Part shown: one piece after another, positions 36,774-51,700 of the stretch
How the letters are laid out: each line of letters begins with the position of its first letter
Numbering within the stretch: position 1 is the first letter of the stretch
From: Bradysia coprophila
Lineage: Eukaryota > Arthropoda > Insecta > Diptera > Sciaridae
Assembly (NCBI RefSeq): GCF_014529535.1
Contig: NW_023503373.1
Coordinates: forward strand, 2,728,001-2,792,000
Direction of reading: 5' to 3'
Length of the DNA: 64,000 bases
Program-made: the position numbers and the translations under genes
Notes under the pieces: model-generated
Databases searched by the model: none
Seen by the model: the letters and a program-made list of their open reading frames with translations, nothing else
Told to the model about the DNA's origin: nothing

Positions 36774-39700
36774 TATCATTTTTTATGTGTCGATGCAAAG
36801 ATAAACCCAAGCTCCCTCTCCGAGGTGATGCATAATGTTAGACTTACCATAATAAATACTTACTTATAATAAATATTTCATAAAGATGTTCGGGGCTTTT
36901 TTTTCCCGAAATGTCATTAAAATGTGCGTTCATATTCAGTTCTTTCGGGCTGCAACAGGCGAAAAAGTGGACCAAGTAGAAACTCCTGCTATTGTAGCTT
37001 AGTGATATACTTTGTTAATAGAGTTTTATTTTCGTCCCTATGGGTCGTAAGTCGACAATCTAAAGTAACGAAGTGTGACCGACCATGTCCTATTGGTTAT
37101 TGTTTCGATGATTTCGGTCGGCAAAAATCGAGGAGATAATTCATTGACGGAACACTCTTTTTTTAGACGGATCATAGAGAAAAACATCACATTTATCGAA
37201 AAAAAAAACGAAGATAAAGATCGCTATGTCAATCAAGGCTACGGCAGCCATCTCAAATAATTTTATATTGACTTTCCCAATGATGATTATATTGAGTTCA
37301 AGTACAGGTTGCGCTCTGGATATTCCAGAGTAGGCTGGACCAACTGGAGCCAATCGAGGAAATAAAAGAAAACAAAGTTTGTTATTTTTTAAATAATTTT
37401 CTCGATAATTCTTCTTTTAATTGATGTGTAAAAGTAAAATTTGATTTTAAATAAATTAAAAATGTTCTAATTCTATTCATTTATAGATCGCGCTATAATA
37501 ATTTTCTTGTTTTATTTTTCCTGGTTTTTTATAAATGATTTTTTTTAGAACTTTCCTTACCAAATAATTTTTTAAAATATTTGATAATTAAAAAGTTTTT
37601 TGTTTTTTATCTTTTCTTTTTAAATATTTTTTTTTTGTTTCCACTAAACATTAAGTTTTTTTCTCCTATTTTTTTTCTTTCTTTTTGCTTAACTTAATTA
37701 TTAATTTTCATAAACATTTACTATTTTGTGTAGTTCTTAATTTCTCCTCAGAATTTATTTTTTTAAATAATTTTTTATGTTTCCATTTTCCTTCTTTCTT
37801 CTTTGTTTGCTACAAAATATAAAAGATTATTTGTTTGTAATAAATGTAATTATCTGTTCAGCGATTTGTCAGCTTTCATACATTTAAATTTTATGTTTCA
37901 TTTTGTTTGTTTTCTTCTCCCTTTTCTCCATTAATTTATTTATCTTTATTATTATGAAATTGTATTGTACTCTTCTAAACCTAAATTGACACATTTATGT
38001 AAAGATTTTTTTCTAATTTTTTTTTATTCTTTTGTTTTCTTACTTCTTAAAATGTTAAAAACTCTCAGAGAATTTACTTGAAATCAAACACTTGGAAGCA
38101 TTATTGTTGTCCGTTTTGTTGGGATGAATGGGTCTGTGTCTGTAAAATATTTTCATTATTTTTTCTTGTTACAAATGTTTGTTTTTTTTTAAATGTTAGT
38201 CATTTATAGGTGGACGATAGATATTTATTTCTTTGTTTTTTTGTTTAATTAGAATTGAATTATTACTTTCGGTGATGATGTGACAAGATACTTTAAACTA
38301 TTCTCAACGATATTTTCACTTTATTTTTTAGTTTTGTTACAGTAAACGGTTGTCGAAACTATTACTTTGTTTTTAGTTTTTACGATCGGTTCATTTTTCT
38401 TAATTTTTGTTTAATTTTCTTTTATTATTTTCGTTTAACATCCAACACAGTTTTTATTAATTTTATGTTTATCTGAATGACTAAATCGAATAACTCTCTT
38501 CTTATTAAACTACAACAGAGTTTGCGTTCTTTTGAATTTCATAATTCCTCCATATTCTCTTTACTAAATTGATTTTTTGTTTGTTGTCTTCATTTTTCAG
38601 TGAGAGTGCATTTTCATTTCAATAAACGTTTAAGTTAATTTCTTTTTACAAATGTGAAAGTTTAGTTGTATAAGGCTTGAGGTACTAAAGAATTTGATGT
38701 TCACTAAGGGGAGTGTTGACTGATGATTTCTCTTCTTTTTTTTACATAAATTAAAGAACGAGTAGTGGCTTATAATATTGACAAAGATGACTATATGAAT
38801 ACATACCTATTCTTACCACGGCGTAGACTATATTAATCCTACTCATTCACTATCTAAATTGATGCAACTACTCCATACTAAAGAAAGCCTCTGTTCTGTT
38901 TTCATTGGAAAATCATCGTCGAAATACGCGGTTTCGATCGAATTCACTATATTACATTGTTCTTAGTCCTTAGAAATTCAACGCCTTTTTAAAGACGTCA
39001 TACAGACGTCAATCTGTGTCTGCCTCAATTACATTAATCAACAGAAATCTTTAGGTAGATTAAAAATTGACAACGGTTGGACAACGGCAGTCACAGAGAA
39101 CGGACGTGTTTATGCGTTGCTCTCTAAAAGTGTTTCTTTTGTGTGGCTGTGTGTGAATTCATTTTCGATTTTGTCTAATTTCTGTGCCAACTTTTACGGC
39201 TTTGGTGTTTTTATTTTGCTGTAATGTTTAAATGGTGAAATTATTTTAAAGGTTTTATTAACGAAGTCAAAGTGTTGTTCTCGTAGGTCATTTTCTCTTT
39301 GATCAATAAAGTCGTTCTCGCCTCATTGTGCGATATCAACAATTGTGTTATTTCCTTTGTTATTTAACATGTGCTTCGTGGCGTCGGTTTACGGATTAAC
39401 AATCGACTCTACCAGAAGCTAATGCTAAATTACGTGCTCGATTAATGTACGAAAATGACACATTGCCGTATGGCATCTGGCAGTCAATTTTAGTGCAGGT
39501 AAGGTACAAACGCTTCGGGTTCTCATTTGACACCCCAAAACCACATAGCAAATTTTTACAAATTTGCTGTGGTACAATCCCAAGATACAGAAACTATCTT
39601 GTACTCCAAAATGACCGCGAGGTTTAACAGATCTATTGATTGATACGTTGTATGGATGTCAAGGGATATGACGAAATACGAATCATTCAAACGCTACAAC

Positions 39701-42700
39701 CTGCAACGCCAGAACGAGTTCAGTCACATGGTGGCATGGCGATTTATACGAAGAGGCAACTCATGGCCTATGGTGATTAGACACTTGCTATTACCTAAAA
39801 CTAATAGCCGTAACCGTAACAAAGTCGGAAATATCAAAAAACCCAACATTCGCTTTCTCCATAAAAGAAACCATATCGACATAATGTCAATAGTAGAAAG
39901 AGCTACAACATGACAATGTTGATAGCGCCATCTTTGGGAAAATGTACAGGTCAATTAGTGATGGTTGTGGTATTCGCATACCACCCACGGCTTGGAGAAT
40001 TCACAACGTATGGGACGTTAACACACGGTCGATTTGTGAACAATCTAAGTCGGGAGAGATATGATGTAAAATCACAGTCCATATGATCAAGAGACTTGTA
40101 CAATAGCACAACAGGCCCATCTGAGGCTTAGGTGCTGGGCTTACACCCTCCCATCTAATCTAATCTAATCTAATCTAAAAATTGACAAGAATTGCTGACG
40201 CAGTAATATTGGTTCTTGTAGTTGGACAGAGGAAAATATTTCCAAATTTGGAAATATCATCAATTTAAAAAAATTCAATAAAAAAATAAAAAAAATGGGA
40301 TTTGTAGGTTATGTTATCTGCTAACGACAGCGACGACAAAAACGATGAATTCTGGATTATATGAATCCGATTTCTAGTGAAGAAGTGAAACATTCGATAC
40401 TGGTGAGGATTGCGAAACAGCGATGGAATCATTAATCATCATGTGATCATCTGATATCGATATCGATGACAAAAATAATGACAAGCTCTGGGTAATTTGG
40501 TACTTTATAAAGAAATGGTATGTTAAAAAATTGAAGTACAAGATTTGAAATCAACCGACTAAAAACATTAAAAATACTTTGATCGATGGTAAGTAATAGA
40601 CCCGATAATCATACTGGTCACATGCTTGCCATCGGTAACAGGTTAGTTAATCTGTTAGAAGTGTCGTCTCATTTTTATTACAAAATCTTTTACTTCATTG
40701 TTTTTGCTATATTAACCTGGAGATAATTTCGCTTATTCTTGTCGTTTCTATTGACTTTTCAGTAACAGGTCACATTGAAGTGTTTGGTTTTATGGCGATT
40801 CGATACAGAGACGATTGTACATTTTGCTTGTTTAGGTTACACGCACTAAAAACTGGTTCATTCGTGGTGTCTAAAGGAAAAAGAAAGGGAAGTTTACGTC
40901 TAACGTAGGAATGAGTGAGACGTGTGCTCAACGTTCAGCATTTATTTAAAGTGCAATCTTTTTCTGGTTAATTTATTTGTTTTTGTTTTTTCTATTAATT
41001 TATTCAATGTTCCTATTTTTGTTGATAATTTTATCGTTTTTCTTTATCCATCAATTTTTTTTTATGGGGGGTAAGAACTCGTCACACTGCTTATGCAAGA
41101 TTTGTACGTGGAACAACACACTTAATGATTAACAGTGTTGTACACTGTTTGGTGATACATTTAATGGTTATCAGTAACTTGCAATGACTTTTATGATTCG
41201 TATGTGATTGAGAAATTAAACAAAAATAGGGAAACTTCGAAAAGAAGATAGAAACAACTAAGAAGTCCTTGCAATAGCTGATGGAAGGAGGATATCGAAC
41301 AAAAAATTATCAATACATCGCAAGATTTTTGACATTTGGCGAGATAAATCGGTGTAACGCAGTCGGTTTTAGCCATCTAGGTTGCCTGCATATTTGTAAA
41401 AAGCGCTAAATTTTTGTTCTGATATTTTGAAAATGTAGGCAGCTTAGTAGCTGAGCTTACATAGTTAAAACACACCGCATATATCGATTTGTCTCTCCCC
41501 ATTTGAAAAATCTCTAGAAATGTTGAACTCTCAGTTTTCGGACAATATCCTCCTTCTATCAGTTATTTAAGTTCTTTGATATATCTGTTGTTGGGAAATT
41601 AAAAAAAAAACGAAAGAATCATCTTGATTATTTGTAGCTATTCGTGATTTAAATGATTTTCACAGAATACACATTTTACAACCCTAGGGTCGTAAAGTGT
41701 TCCTTGTTTTGACATAACTCGGGATAAAAATGGAAAGTCACCTTTTTTATGTGTCATTATTGATCTCTGCTTCGACTCGGATCAATAATATTCCCACATA
41801 CACGAGTAACACGAAGCATTTACATCGGCAATTTTCAATAGTTTCATGGAATTACTTTTTTATCAACATGAATTTGTACGAAAGTAGCGAATCATGGATA
41901 CAGGTCAGCCGTTCGACGAGTTCAAACCTCTCGTATTTTTTTTTAAATATTTTTGTTTAAAAACCTAACGATGATTACTTATTTACATGTAAAAATAAAT
42001 TAAATTAATTACCACAGTTACAATATTTTCATTTTTTTTATTTTATCTTTTGGCAAATATTTTCCATAAAATGTTCTTTTAGCTTTTCCATTTGTTTTTA
42101 ACTTTGTTAGTCACACACGTACATTTAATTTAACATTTTTTTTGTTTGTTTATTTATGTTCTTTATTTATATCATTTCTTTTCATTTTTTTAATAAATAA
42201 AAGTATATATAAGGCCATATACGACGTACAAATAGTTTTTTTTATATCTTATATTTTTGGTTTGATTGTTTTCGTTCTTCTTTTTGTATGTCTCACTGAA
42301 AGATTTTAAACCAATTTTCCATTTTTATTTTAATTAAAACGAAAAATAAAATCACGACAACTGATCAATATGTTGAATTTTGTTGAAAATAAATAGTTTT
42401 GGATTACAAATTGATTACACAATACGAACACTTTGCAGCTGTAGACTGAAATCTCTTCATTTTCTCTTAATTCTTCAATTTTCTTTACCATTCCTAAAAA
42501 CGCTCAGCATCGACTTCAGACAAATGTCATGCCCTGGGTTTTCTTCCTTTATTCATATAGGTTGTTGTATTCAACTATCTCTCTCTATCTTTCATTTTGC
42601 ATCTAAACAAAAACGTGTATTAACGTTCATTCGGTCGGTGTCTACACAAAACAAGTAAAAACGAAACATGAAAAATGCTCACTGTTTAAGCATCTTTGCA

Positions 42701-42775
42701 TTTAGATATTTTCGATAGTGGCTCCTTCAAACGACTCGGCTCGATGAAACAAGACCGAGATCGTAAAAGTAACCG
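36774..42775. other. gene-poor stretch, probably including the Gprk1 3' UTR
   Basis: Six kb without a recognisable exon. From about 37,380 to 38,700 the plus strand is strongly T-rich with TTTTT tracts, and a similar patch lies at 41,950-42,360. The latter could be the A-rich 3' UTR of the minus-strand Gprk1 transcript. A possible non-LTR retroelement end with (TCTAA)n lies near 39.4-40.2 kb, and a motif copy at 40683-40700. Confidence 0.45.
40153..40178 (+). repeat. (TCTAA)n simple repeat, about five units
   Basis: ATCTAATCTAATCTAATC and so on. It follows a GC-richer stretch ending GGGCTTACACCCTCCC. Short tandem tails of this kind commonly end non-LTR retrotransposons or SINEs, but I could not recognise a reverse transcriptase upstream. 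Confidence 0.6.
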
Positions 42776-45700
42776 CTAGTTGCTTCCATTCGTACTTTTC
42801 TGTTGAACACTGGCACCGGTGATGATGGTTGTTTTGATAGCTTCACGTTCGGTGCCGTATATTTTGCCCGCCTTACGGGCCATTGAGCCCAACAGTTCTT
42901 GGGATAGTTTGTGTGCTGATCGGAGCGATAGAGCCCATTCTTTTAAACCTATTTCGTCCTGGAATGCGTTAGAAACAGAAGGAAATTAATTTTTAGAAAG
43001 CATTTTTAGATTGAACTGGTTTTAACTTAGAAAATAATAAGCGCCTTAAAAATGAGACAATTTATAAGGATATTAACAAAATAATAAAGAGGGATTCTTC
43101 TGAAAAACATAAGACCGAAGTCGGGTGCATTTCATATTAGAATTTTGTATTAGACCCCAGAACTCTAAAAAACTTTCAAAAAAATTCTTCGAAGCTTGTG
43201 TGGCTGGTAAGAGGTCATCAAAAACCGAAAACTCGCACCTTTCTTACAGAAATTTGTCGTGGGGTGTCATTAGAAAGGTAATTGCATATCCTTTCAGGGA
43301 AAGTAGAGCTTACGGAAGTTTGGTTGCATCTGAGATTCAATATAAACACTTAAACATTTCAACTTCTCATAATTCGTCGTAGATGCTTCCAAACCCCAAT
43401 AAGACCCTATTTGCCCTGAAAGTACATGCACCTGTACATATCTCAGTGTGGTTGAATTTTAAACCCAATAAGACCCTATTTTCCCCGGAAGTAAATGCAA
43501 TGACCTTTCTAATGACACCCCACACGACCCTGTACGGCTCGTGTAAATGAAGAAATTTTTGTAAGCAAAGTGCAAGTTTTCAGTTTTTGATGACCACACA
43601 AGCTACGAAGAATTTTTTTGGTAGTGGTTTTGGGTTCTGGAATTGAATACTTTACTGGGCAATTCCAAAAAAAGGCGCCCGATTTCGGTTTTCTGTTTTT
43701 CAGAAGAATCCCTCAAATACGTTGTTGTAAGTTCGACAATTGGCTAGTTGGCTATCCTTTTTAGAAATGACAATTGTATCGCAAAAAAATCATTAAATCT
43801 GTTACTTCATTTGTGTTAAGTATTTCATAGTGTTTCAGACACAACATATCATTTCAATATTTCACGTGTTACGGCATGTTTCATTTTCATTTACATCGCC
43901 TAATCACGTAAAGCATTGTACTTACGAGGTTCCAAGTTGTTATTTGACAAGTGACACCCCACTCATCAAATACACAAACACAACTTGGAACCTCGGAAGT
44001 AATATACTATAATGACTAGCTGCTTCGATAACGTTATACACACTACATCGATTCAAGAAAGTTAAAATTTTTAGATACAAAGTTTAGTGTGGACACGAAC
44101 AAACTGAGCGCCAATAGACATTACGGTCCCAACTCATTTAACGCTATGTTTTAGATAAAGTTTTCAATACAAAGGATGTTTTCAAAGATTTAACTGTAAA
44201 AGGAGTTTGTAGCAGGCGTATATATCTAGCAGAGCTGAGCAATGATGAAGCAAAATTTTTCAATTGCCACAAAATATACAGGAAAATCACGAAATGTCCC
44301 TGTTTGTTTTAAGTCGTATTGTATGGTGTTTGGTGTATATGCGTAGAGCATTGGACGTTTTAATTATATATCAAAGAGAGGTAATTGGTCAGAATGGTGT
44401 ACGAAACAATAAACTCGTTCATTTCTATTCGTCACCTTGGAAAATGTTACTGTAGGTACGTCGTCAAGAAATTGTCATCAGCGTCGTCATGAAACCCATA
44501 AAAAAGGTTAGCACGTTTTCAATAATATTTTATGAAACATATGCACCGTAATGTAATGCTACAACAAAGAATGTGAGAAATAATGGCAAGTATATTGTAA
44601 CATACTCGTTCTGTCGCTTTGAACCATGTATGTTCATAACAGTTCGTTTTAGCAGTAAAAGAAAGAAAGAAGCAAATTGCAACTATAGAACCAACTCGAT
44701 GGTATAAGTACATCGGTGCGTTTTTTTTCACTTTGGTATTATATATGGCTTGGCTGCCTTACATAACATTCTTTTAGGAAAAATGTATAAGAAATGATGG
44801 CAAAAATATGTACAACACGAACTTTACTATGAAAACTTTGTCTTTTCTTATTTTTCTTTCATTGCATTCATGTTAAACGGCATTTTTAGTTCATCTCAAA
44901 TTACTCTACTACCCATAACTCTGCGGCATAACAAGCTCTTTCAGCTTTAATATTATAACATGTAATGTATGCAGGACTCTAATGCACAGATTTATATGGG
45001 AGAAGGGAGGTGTACGGAGAATTGTTACGTTTTGTTCTTCTTCTTATATATGTGTCCCCATCACATTTTGTAACACCATAATAAAACGTATACGTACTTC
45101 TGGAATGACACGGCCTTGCAAATGAAAATGTTTGTACAATGTAGCCTAGGAAGAACGGTTACGAAACGAAACCTTTAGAGCGTGGTTCGTAACAGTCACT
45201 TGGCAAATCAAAATAGAGAAAATTACATAGCTTTGATTTTATTGAAAATACTATGCGTTGAAAAGGAATTGATTCGATTAAATTGCAACTGTTGTTCGTG
45301 TCATAGTAATGCGTACATTATAGAACATGCCACAAGCGAATAAATAATTGGTAACACTTAATGCATTTATCCTCCGAATGCATTTGGTGCAATATTTATG
45401 GCTGGTTTGCTCAACACATACTTTTGAAATCTGAACAAGGTTTTATTTCTTCGAGACATGACAAAAATAACGAAAATTAAAGTAAGTAAATAAAAAATGT
45501 AATTTGATGATGTCGTTATGTCGAAGATAACAATGTTTCCGAAGAAAAATTTCACATTCCATCGTCGTCTTTATGTTCAAACCATTCTCTTCAAAGTCGA
45601 AATTTCATACAAGATTTTCAAATTACAAACGAGAGATAATTCTGATAAAATATGTGCATTTCTGTTCAAAAATTCACGAATAAAAACCTTGCGCTACATC

Positions 45701-48700
45701 GATTGTCAATTTATTTGGATCATGGCAATTCATTCGTAATATTGGGAAATTAAAATTTCAATTTCGTTTCGATGGATAAATTAAAGACAGAAATTAGTTT
45801 ATCAATAGAAACTTGATGTCCTAATTTTCGTAATCTCAGCGAAGAGGATAGAAATCGGGGCTGCTGAAACAATTGTTACAACGACATCTTATTTCATCCG
45901 AATATTATTATATTGGGAATTAAGAGTCTCACCTATAGAGACATGATAAACTAGTGCGAAGTCTCATATATGGTACTTTTATCCACAGAAATCAATCGTG
46001 AATTTCTTCCTTCAATTTCGAATTTTATTTTAAAAGGAGTGTTTCATAAAACATTTCGATTTCCTTTATCTATCGACTATGAATCATGTGTTGGCGACGA
46101 TGAGAACAAAATTTATAGTTGAGTTCTAGCTAATGTTCTTTTATATACCGAAATACATGTGAAAGCAAGTAAAGTACAAGATGTTGCATCAACCACAAAA
46201 ACTTAATTAGCAATAGAAGTAATAGATTCAATGACTTATATCTTGACACATGTGTCGTTTATTTACGGTTAATAGTACATTACTGCTATAAGGCAGTATA
46301 TAAGAGACGTGTACGTATACGAGCGCTTGCGCGAGTATTAGTACGAGTCTCTTATATACAGCCTTATACCAGTGAGGTATTTTATCGCAGTAGGCAAACA
46401 TCTCTTTTTCTAGTGATATAATGTTGCTTGCTAAACCCTTAGCACTCTAGGGTAAATTTGTTTACTCTTATGTACGTCGTATATATAGCGCACAATACAC
46501 ACACACCGTATGCGATAAAAATAATTTCTCATTCCGAAGACTCGATATGTGTGAACCCTTCATACTCTAAAGTCAATACCACCCAAGCTACAATACCACA
46601 GTGAGGCTACATTACTAAAAAAATTATCACGCGCATAACTAGCAACAGCTGGTCTTGCAACAGCTGCACGCAAAAAAAAGAAGCAAACATTGTACTTCTG
46701 ATACGTACTTTGTGCGTCTAAAACGCAGAATTTTACGTGTAAAATGTATTTTGCTTCATCAACGACGATAAGACCAATTGTTCATTTATCCGCAAATTGT
46801 TCACTTTCGACGTAAAATTCTTCGTTTTAGACGTACAAAATACGTGTCAGAAGTAAAATATTGGTTTCACACGTACAATGCCGGAAATGCACATCGAAAA
46901 TGTCACTTTTTTGTTGCATTTGTGTTGATCGAGATGTTCTCCATCTCCATGAGCATTAGACTAATGTGACTAACTGATAAATGCACATCCGCTAAACTAA
47001 AGTGCAAGTTTCGGCGCAACTATTTTAATGAGACTTGAGTCCAATTATTATTGATGCTCCAAATAGGAGTGGAGTGGATCGTCATTAGAATTCAGAAAAC
47101 TTTTCAGAATTGAAGAGAGTGAAAAAAATATTCGCTTTTCATTGAATCAGCACACTGCACATTAATAATAACGAATTCAATATTCATCCCCGAAAACATA
47201 TTGACCTCAATTGAAGCAAAAATTTATTTTATCAATGTGTAATAATGTATTAAATGGGATTATATTACATTGTGACTGGAAATCTTAATTTTTGGGTCAC
47301 TTGGTATGTGTGTATGCAGCATACAATCTACGACGGAGTAAAAAAGCTTCGCTGTGTACGTATATTACAGAGATAAAAGTTGAAGCTTATATTCCACTGA
47401 TACACTTATCGAATATACCTATTATATGTTATGGGTAGACGAGCTTCATGAAGAAAAAGGATATACCAGCCAATTTACTCAAATCTTCAGAGCATTTGGA
47501 ATTGTTTTTTTTTTTCGTTCGTTCGTTCAATCGTTTTAATACATACCTGATTTGTAAGAATGATACTGTTGCCCGCTCGAAGACTTTCTCGGAACTTTAT
47601 TTGAATACATTGTTCGTTCTTGAATTGTGTAAATTCAGCCGGAACTTCCTCTATTTGGTCCATGAAAATCAGTTCTGGTTTGGCATTACTGCTCTCTGTA
47701 TGTAGTTCTAACCTGTAAAATGGTGAGCAAATTGGAAAAAAAATTATTTCAAGTCTTTCAAGCTGAGACCAATCCAAGTCAATTTATTGTTGCGAGCTTC
47801 ACATACCTATTTGGATAAAGTTTAGCGTAACGTGTTTGCCAAACTGATGCGAATGAACCACCTAGCTTTTTAATGTATCCATGTAATATACAATCGGAGT
47901 CTTTTTCGTCAGCGTCGAAACGTTGCTTTTGTTTCGATTTTCTTTTTTGTTCAGATTTGTCAGCCTCTAAATTCACAGTTTCAAAAACAGTTTCTGCTAC
48001 TTCCTGTTGCCATCTAAATTCGAATCAAACGGATATTAGTGTTGTCGAGGACTTTAGTCACATTATATCATTTACCTTTCCGAAATTGTCAATGGGAAAA
48101 ATCTATACATATCTACATCAGCGTCAGTTAGCTTAATACCTTTGGTGTCTTCTTCGTCAAATGAACCTATATCGAATGCATCAGCAGCATTAACTTCACC
48201 TCGCGGTGGTATTAGAGGTGGTGTGTACTTTTGAATGTACACCTGATGCCAATCGATACCAGCAAAGAAGCTGTGTTCTTTAATCTCTTCCGCTCTGTAA
48301 ATAATTTTTTTCAATTATATTACCGTTCCCGATCATTTACGTGCAAATCCTACCCTCGTCCTTTGCAACCCAATCGTTTATCCACATCTCGAACTAAAAG
48401 TCCTTCGAGCAAACACTTCAACTCCTTGCTAAACGAATCTGGAAGCTCAACATTCTGCAGTGAATAAAAAGAGAGCAAAAATCTGTTAGTTCTATATCAA
48501 ATACATTAAGTGTTTGTCCTATCCATTTACCATTGTCAACGTCATGCGATCGATTTCGTGTTTATCTTTGGTTTTGTGCTGTCGGAACGGTGAATGACCT
48601 TTTAACAATTTGTATAACATACAGCCAAAACTAAACCAATCGGCACTTGAATCGTACGGCGTTCCCTTGGACAACACCTCGGGCGCCATATAACCGTGCG

Positions 48701-51700
48701 TGCCAACAGACGCGTGCGGTTTCTTTTTAGAATAATCACATGCTAAACCGAGATCGGATATTCGTACGTGTCCATTTTCGTCTAGCAATATATTGGCTGG
48801 CTTCAGATCTCGATAGACAATGTATCGACGATGCATATGATCCAATCCTAATATTACCTACGAGCAACAGAGAGAGAGAGAGATAGAGAAATGATAAATT
48901 GTAAGTTTGGTTTCATGCAATAAATTCGTTAAATCGTATTTCGGATTAGCCTTCGGTTGAAGAATTTTTGCTATTAAAATGACAATAATCCTATAGCGCC
49001 AGATGATAAATACTTTGTGGAATCTTCATTGAAAGTGATGCTAAACCAAAGAACATAATACTCTCAAATCGTCTTAAATTTCATTAAACCAGAGAGTGAG
49101 AAAAAAAGCGAGAAACCTTGATTTAAATGCATTTTGCCTTGCAGGGGGATCATCTCGCACAAAGTTCATAACGCCATCATGTACGTGTGCATCTCGTTGT
49201 TAAATTTAATTAATTTATTTATTTCAACGATAGAGTGACAGTTTTAACTTTGTAATATGTATGGTAACGTAAATAAGTGTCCCATTCAGTCCAATGCTAG
49301 TAAATATATAATCAAATTAAATTAAATTGTTCTGTAGGTTTGCACACTGCACCTGCGTTGAAAATTTCCTTCTTGCACTACTTGCAAGACAAGGGTTTAT
49401 TTTATTTAAAATTGAAACTTTAAACTAATGGCGAAATAACTTTGCAAGTTGCAAAACGACCCATATAATATGATACTTATGATGTGCATTGCATTCTCTA
49501 CTATACGTACCGTACACAACAATACAGTCTAACGGTACAAATGGTTTTTCCCCTATATTTAATGCATTTCCACCTCATATATTATATATATGTATACGTA
49601 TCAATGGCATCATCTGATAAGGTAATGTTACATAACTAAATTAACACTTACTTCTGCAGCGTAGAATTTCATCTCGGCTTCATTAAATACACCATGTTGT
49701 GATAAATGATAATGCAAATCGCCACCATTCATCAAATCGAGTATGAAACATAGTTTGTCGGGTGTATGAAATGCATACGTCATACATACTATAAACGGAC
49801 CAGTCTGGAAAGATAGATGAATGAAGGAAATAAATTTTAGATGGGATTCGCTGTATCAACGGTGAAATATTTAAATATGCCAGTCTGAGAAAAAGGTAGA
49901 GCGGCAATAAAGACATCAACGGAATTTCGCTTTTTCTTCGATTTGATTGTCTAATTTGATGGATGGATTAAGTTGAATTTAATGATGACTCACGTATACG
50001 AACAAGTCGAACGTAAAATTAATTTTTAATTCGACTTAAATTCGATAATTGTTTGAGTAAATCTCGATTTCGAGTTGGCGTGTTTTACTTTCTATATAAT
50101 GTGAGCGCTTGTTTATAGCCCGGTATCCACGAACATACGTGCATTGACGATTAATTGAATATGGTTGTTAAAACGAAAGCAGCAAACTAATGATATAATA
50201 TGAATTTCTTATAAAAACGGTTGCCGCCAACGATCATTATTTACTGAATAAAATCGTTTTTCGTCCCGAAATCTCTTTGTTAACATTGAATGTACAACGG
50301 ATCGACCAACATGCATAATCTCTGTGGAACAAAATGTTCGTCTCGTATAACCATTCGAAAATGGCAAGCGTATTGTGATATTAATATTAAATCTGTTGTT
50401 CTTGTTTACCGATTAAATTATGGCCTCGTGTTTGATAGAAAATCCATTCGTTAGTTGTATTAGCATGTATTTTGCTATAGACATTACTAGTTGAAGCTCA
50501 TCACTTCAGTTGTCGTTGTTGTCGACAACAGATGACTACCCGCTATTCTAAAAGGAAATCCGTGTAACTAATTAATGTGCATTATGCTTTAGGTTGTGCA
50601 TTATGTGGCCGGATTCCAAGAAAAACACTAAAGTTCCACTCATAACATCCATTAATAACTCTGCACAAAGGCCATTACAACATGGTCGGTATATATAATA
50701 AATTTGCGGGTGGATTTGAGGATTTGTTATTGTGGAACATTAATTCTGCTACATTGTTTCATAGTCCTAAAAAATTGTACAGGACAGCAGTGATTACGAA
50801 ACGATTGCGGATTTTCTACACAACATTTTTATCTGTTATCTTCGTTATACTGGCTCACTTGTTTTGCAAATTTAAAATTTGAAGCACAACGTACACAAAG
50901 CCAATTTTATTTTAGGTACAATCATAAAAGCAAACATTCTGATCTCGTCCAAACATCAGCTAAATACCTCGAGATTACGTTTCCACAGCACATAATATTA
51001 CGTTTTCTTAACTGTCGTTTCATCTTATCAGAAATTTCATTAAATTTTGAAAACTTACTCCAGTGCTAACTAATGAGAGCATTGTCCTTTCGTTGAGTGC
51101 CAAAGTTTCGCCTTGTTTCATTTTGATACGTTTCTTATCCAAGCACTTCATCGCGTACATTTTGCCTGTGTCTGCTTTTCGACAACCATATACTTCGCCA
51201 AAACCACCACGACCGATAATGCGATGAACACTGAAGTCGTTCATAGTCAACTGTAAATAAAAAAATGGAATATTTGGAAAACAACATCATTTCTATGCTT
51301 CGTTAAACTTTATGTATTTTGTTGGTTCAATTTTTGTTGTTTAAATAAAATTGAAACTAATATCGACCACCCACTGCTGTAATTGCAAAAGTTTTTGTTT
51401 TAAAAACTAATATAGAATGTCATTGAGAGCGTAACATATTTTCGTAATTATCGATGATTTAGTCACATAAAACTATTTTGCGTTAATCGTTTTACAAAAA
51501 AAAAAAAGTTATTTAATAATCGTTGGAATTGAAAACATTTGGAACGGAGTGAGTTCCTGGAAATACTCGAACGCTAACAACGAATATAATAATAATTTGA
51601 TTCACTCCCGTGAGCCTGTGAGCGACATACAGAAATTGTAAATCCGACTATTAAAATGTGTTCATGAAATGTTAATTTGACATTAAGCTTTACACAGTAC

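Larger units (their letters stand above)
42959..47546. other. last intron of Gprk1 (4.6 kb)
   Basis: Intron before the terminal Gprk1 exon. It carries a 626-bp foldback element, a TA-flanked hairpin and two further inverted repeats, described separately, plus motif copies at 43795-43814 and 46213-46229. No coding exon is seen on either strand. Confidence 0.6.

Noticed and set aside
37380-38700. T-rich tract as a possible ncRNA or 3' UTR
   Set aside because: Low complexity only. It is too far from the Gprk1 stop to assign, and no secondary-structure or coding signal was found.
48868-48886. AG-rich microsatellite beside a Gprk1 exon
   Set aside because: Short ordinary simple repeat upstream of an acceptor; nothing unusual.
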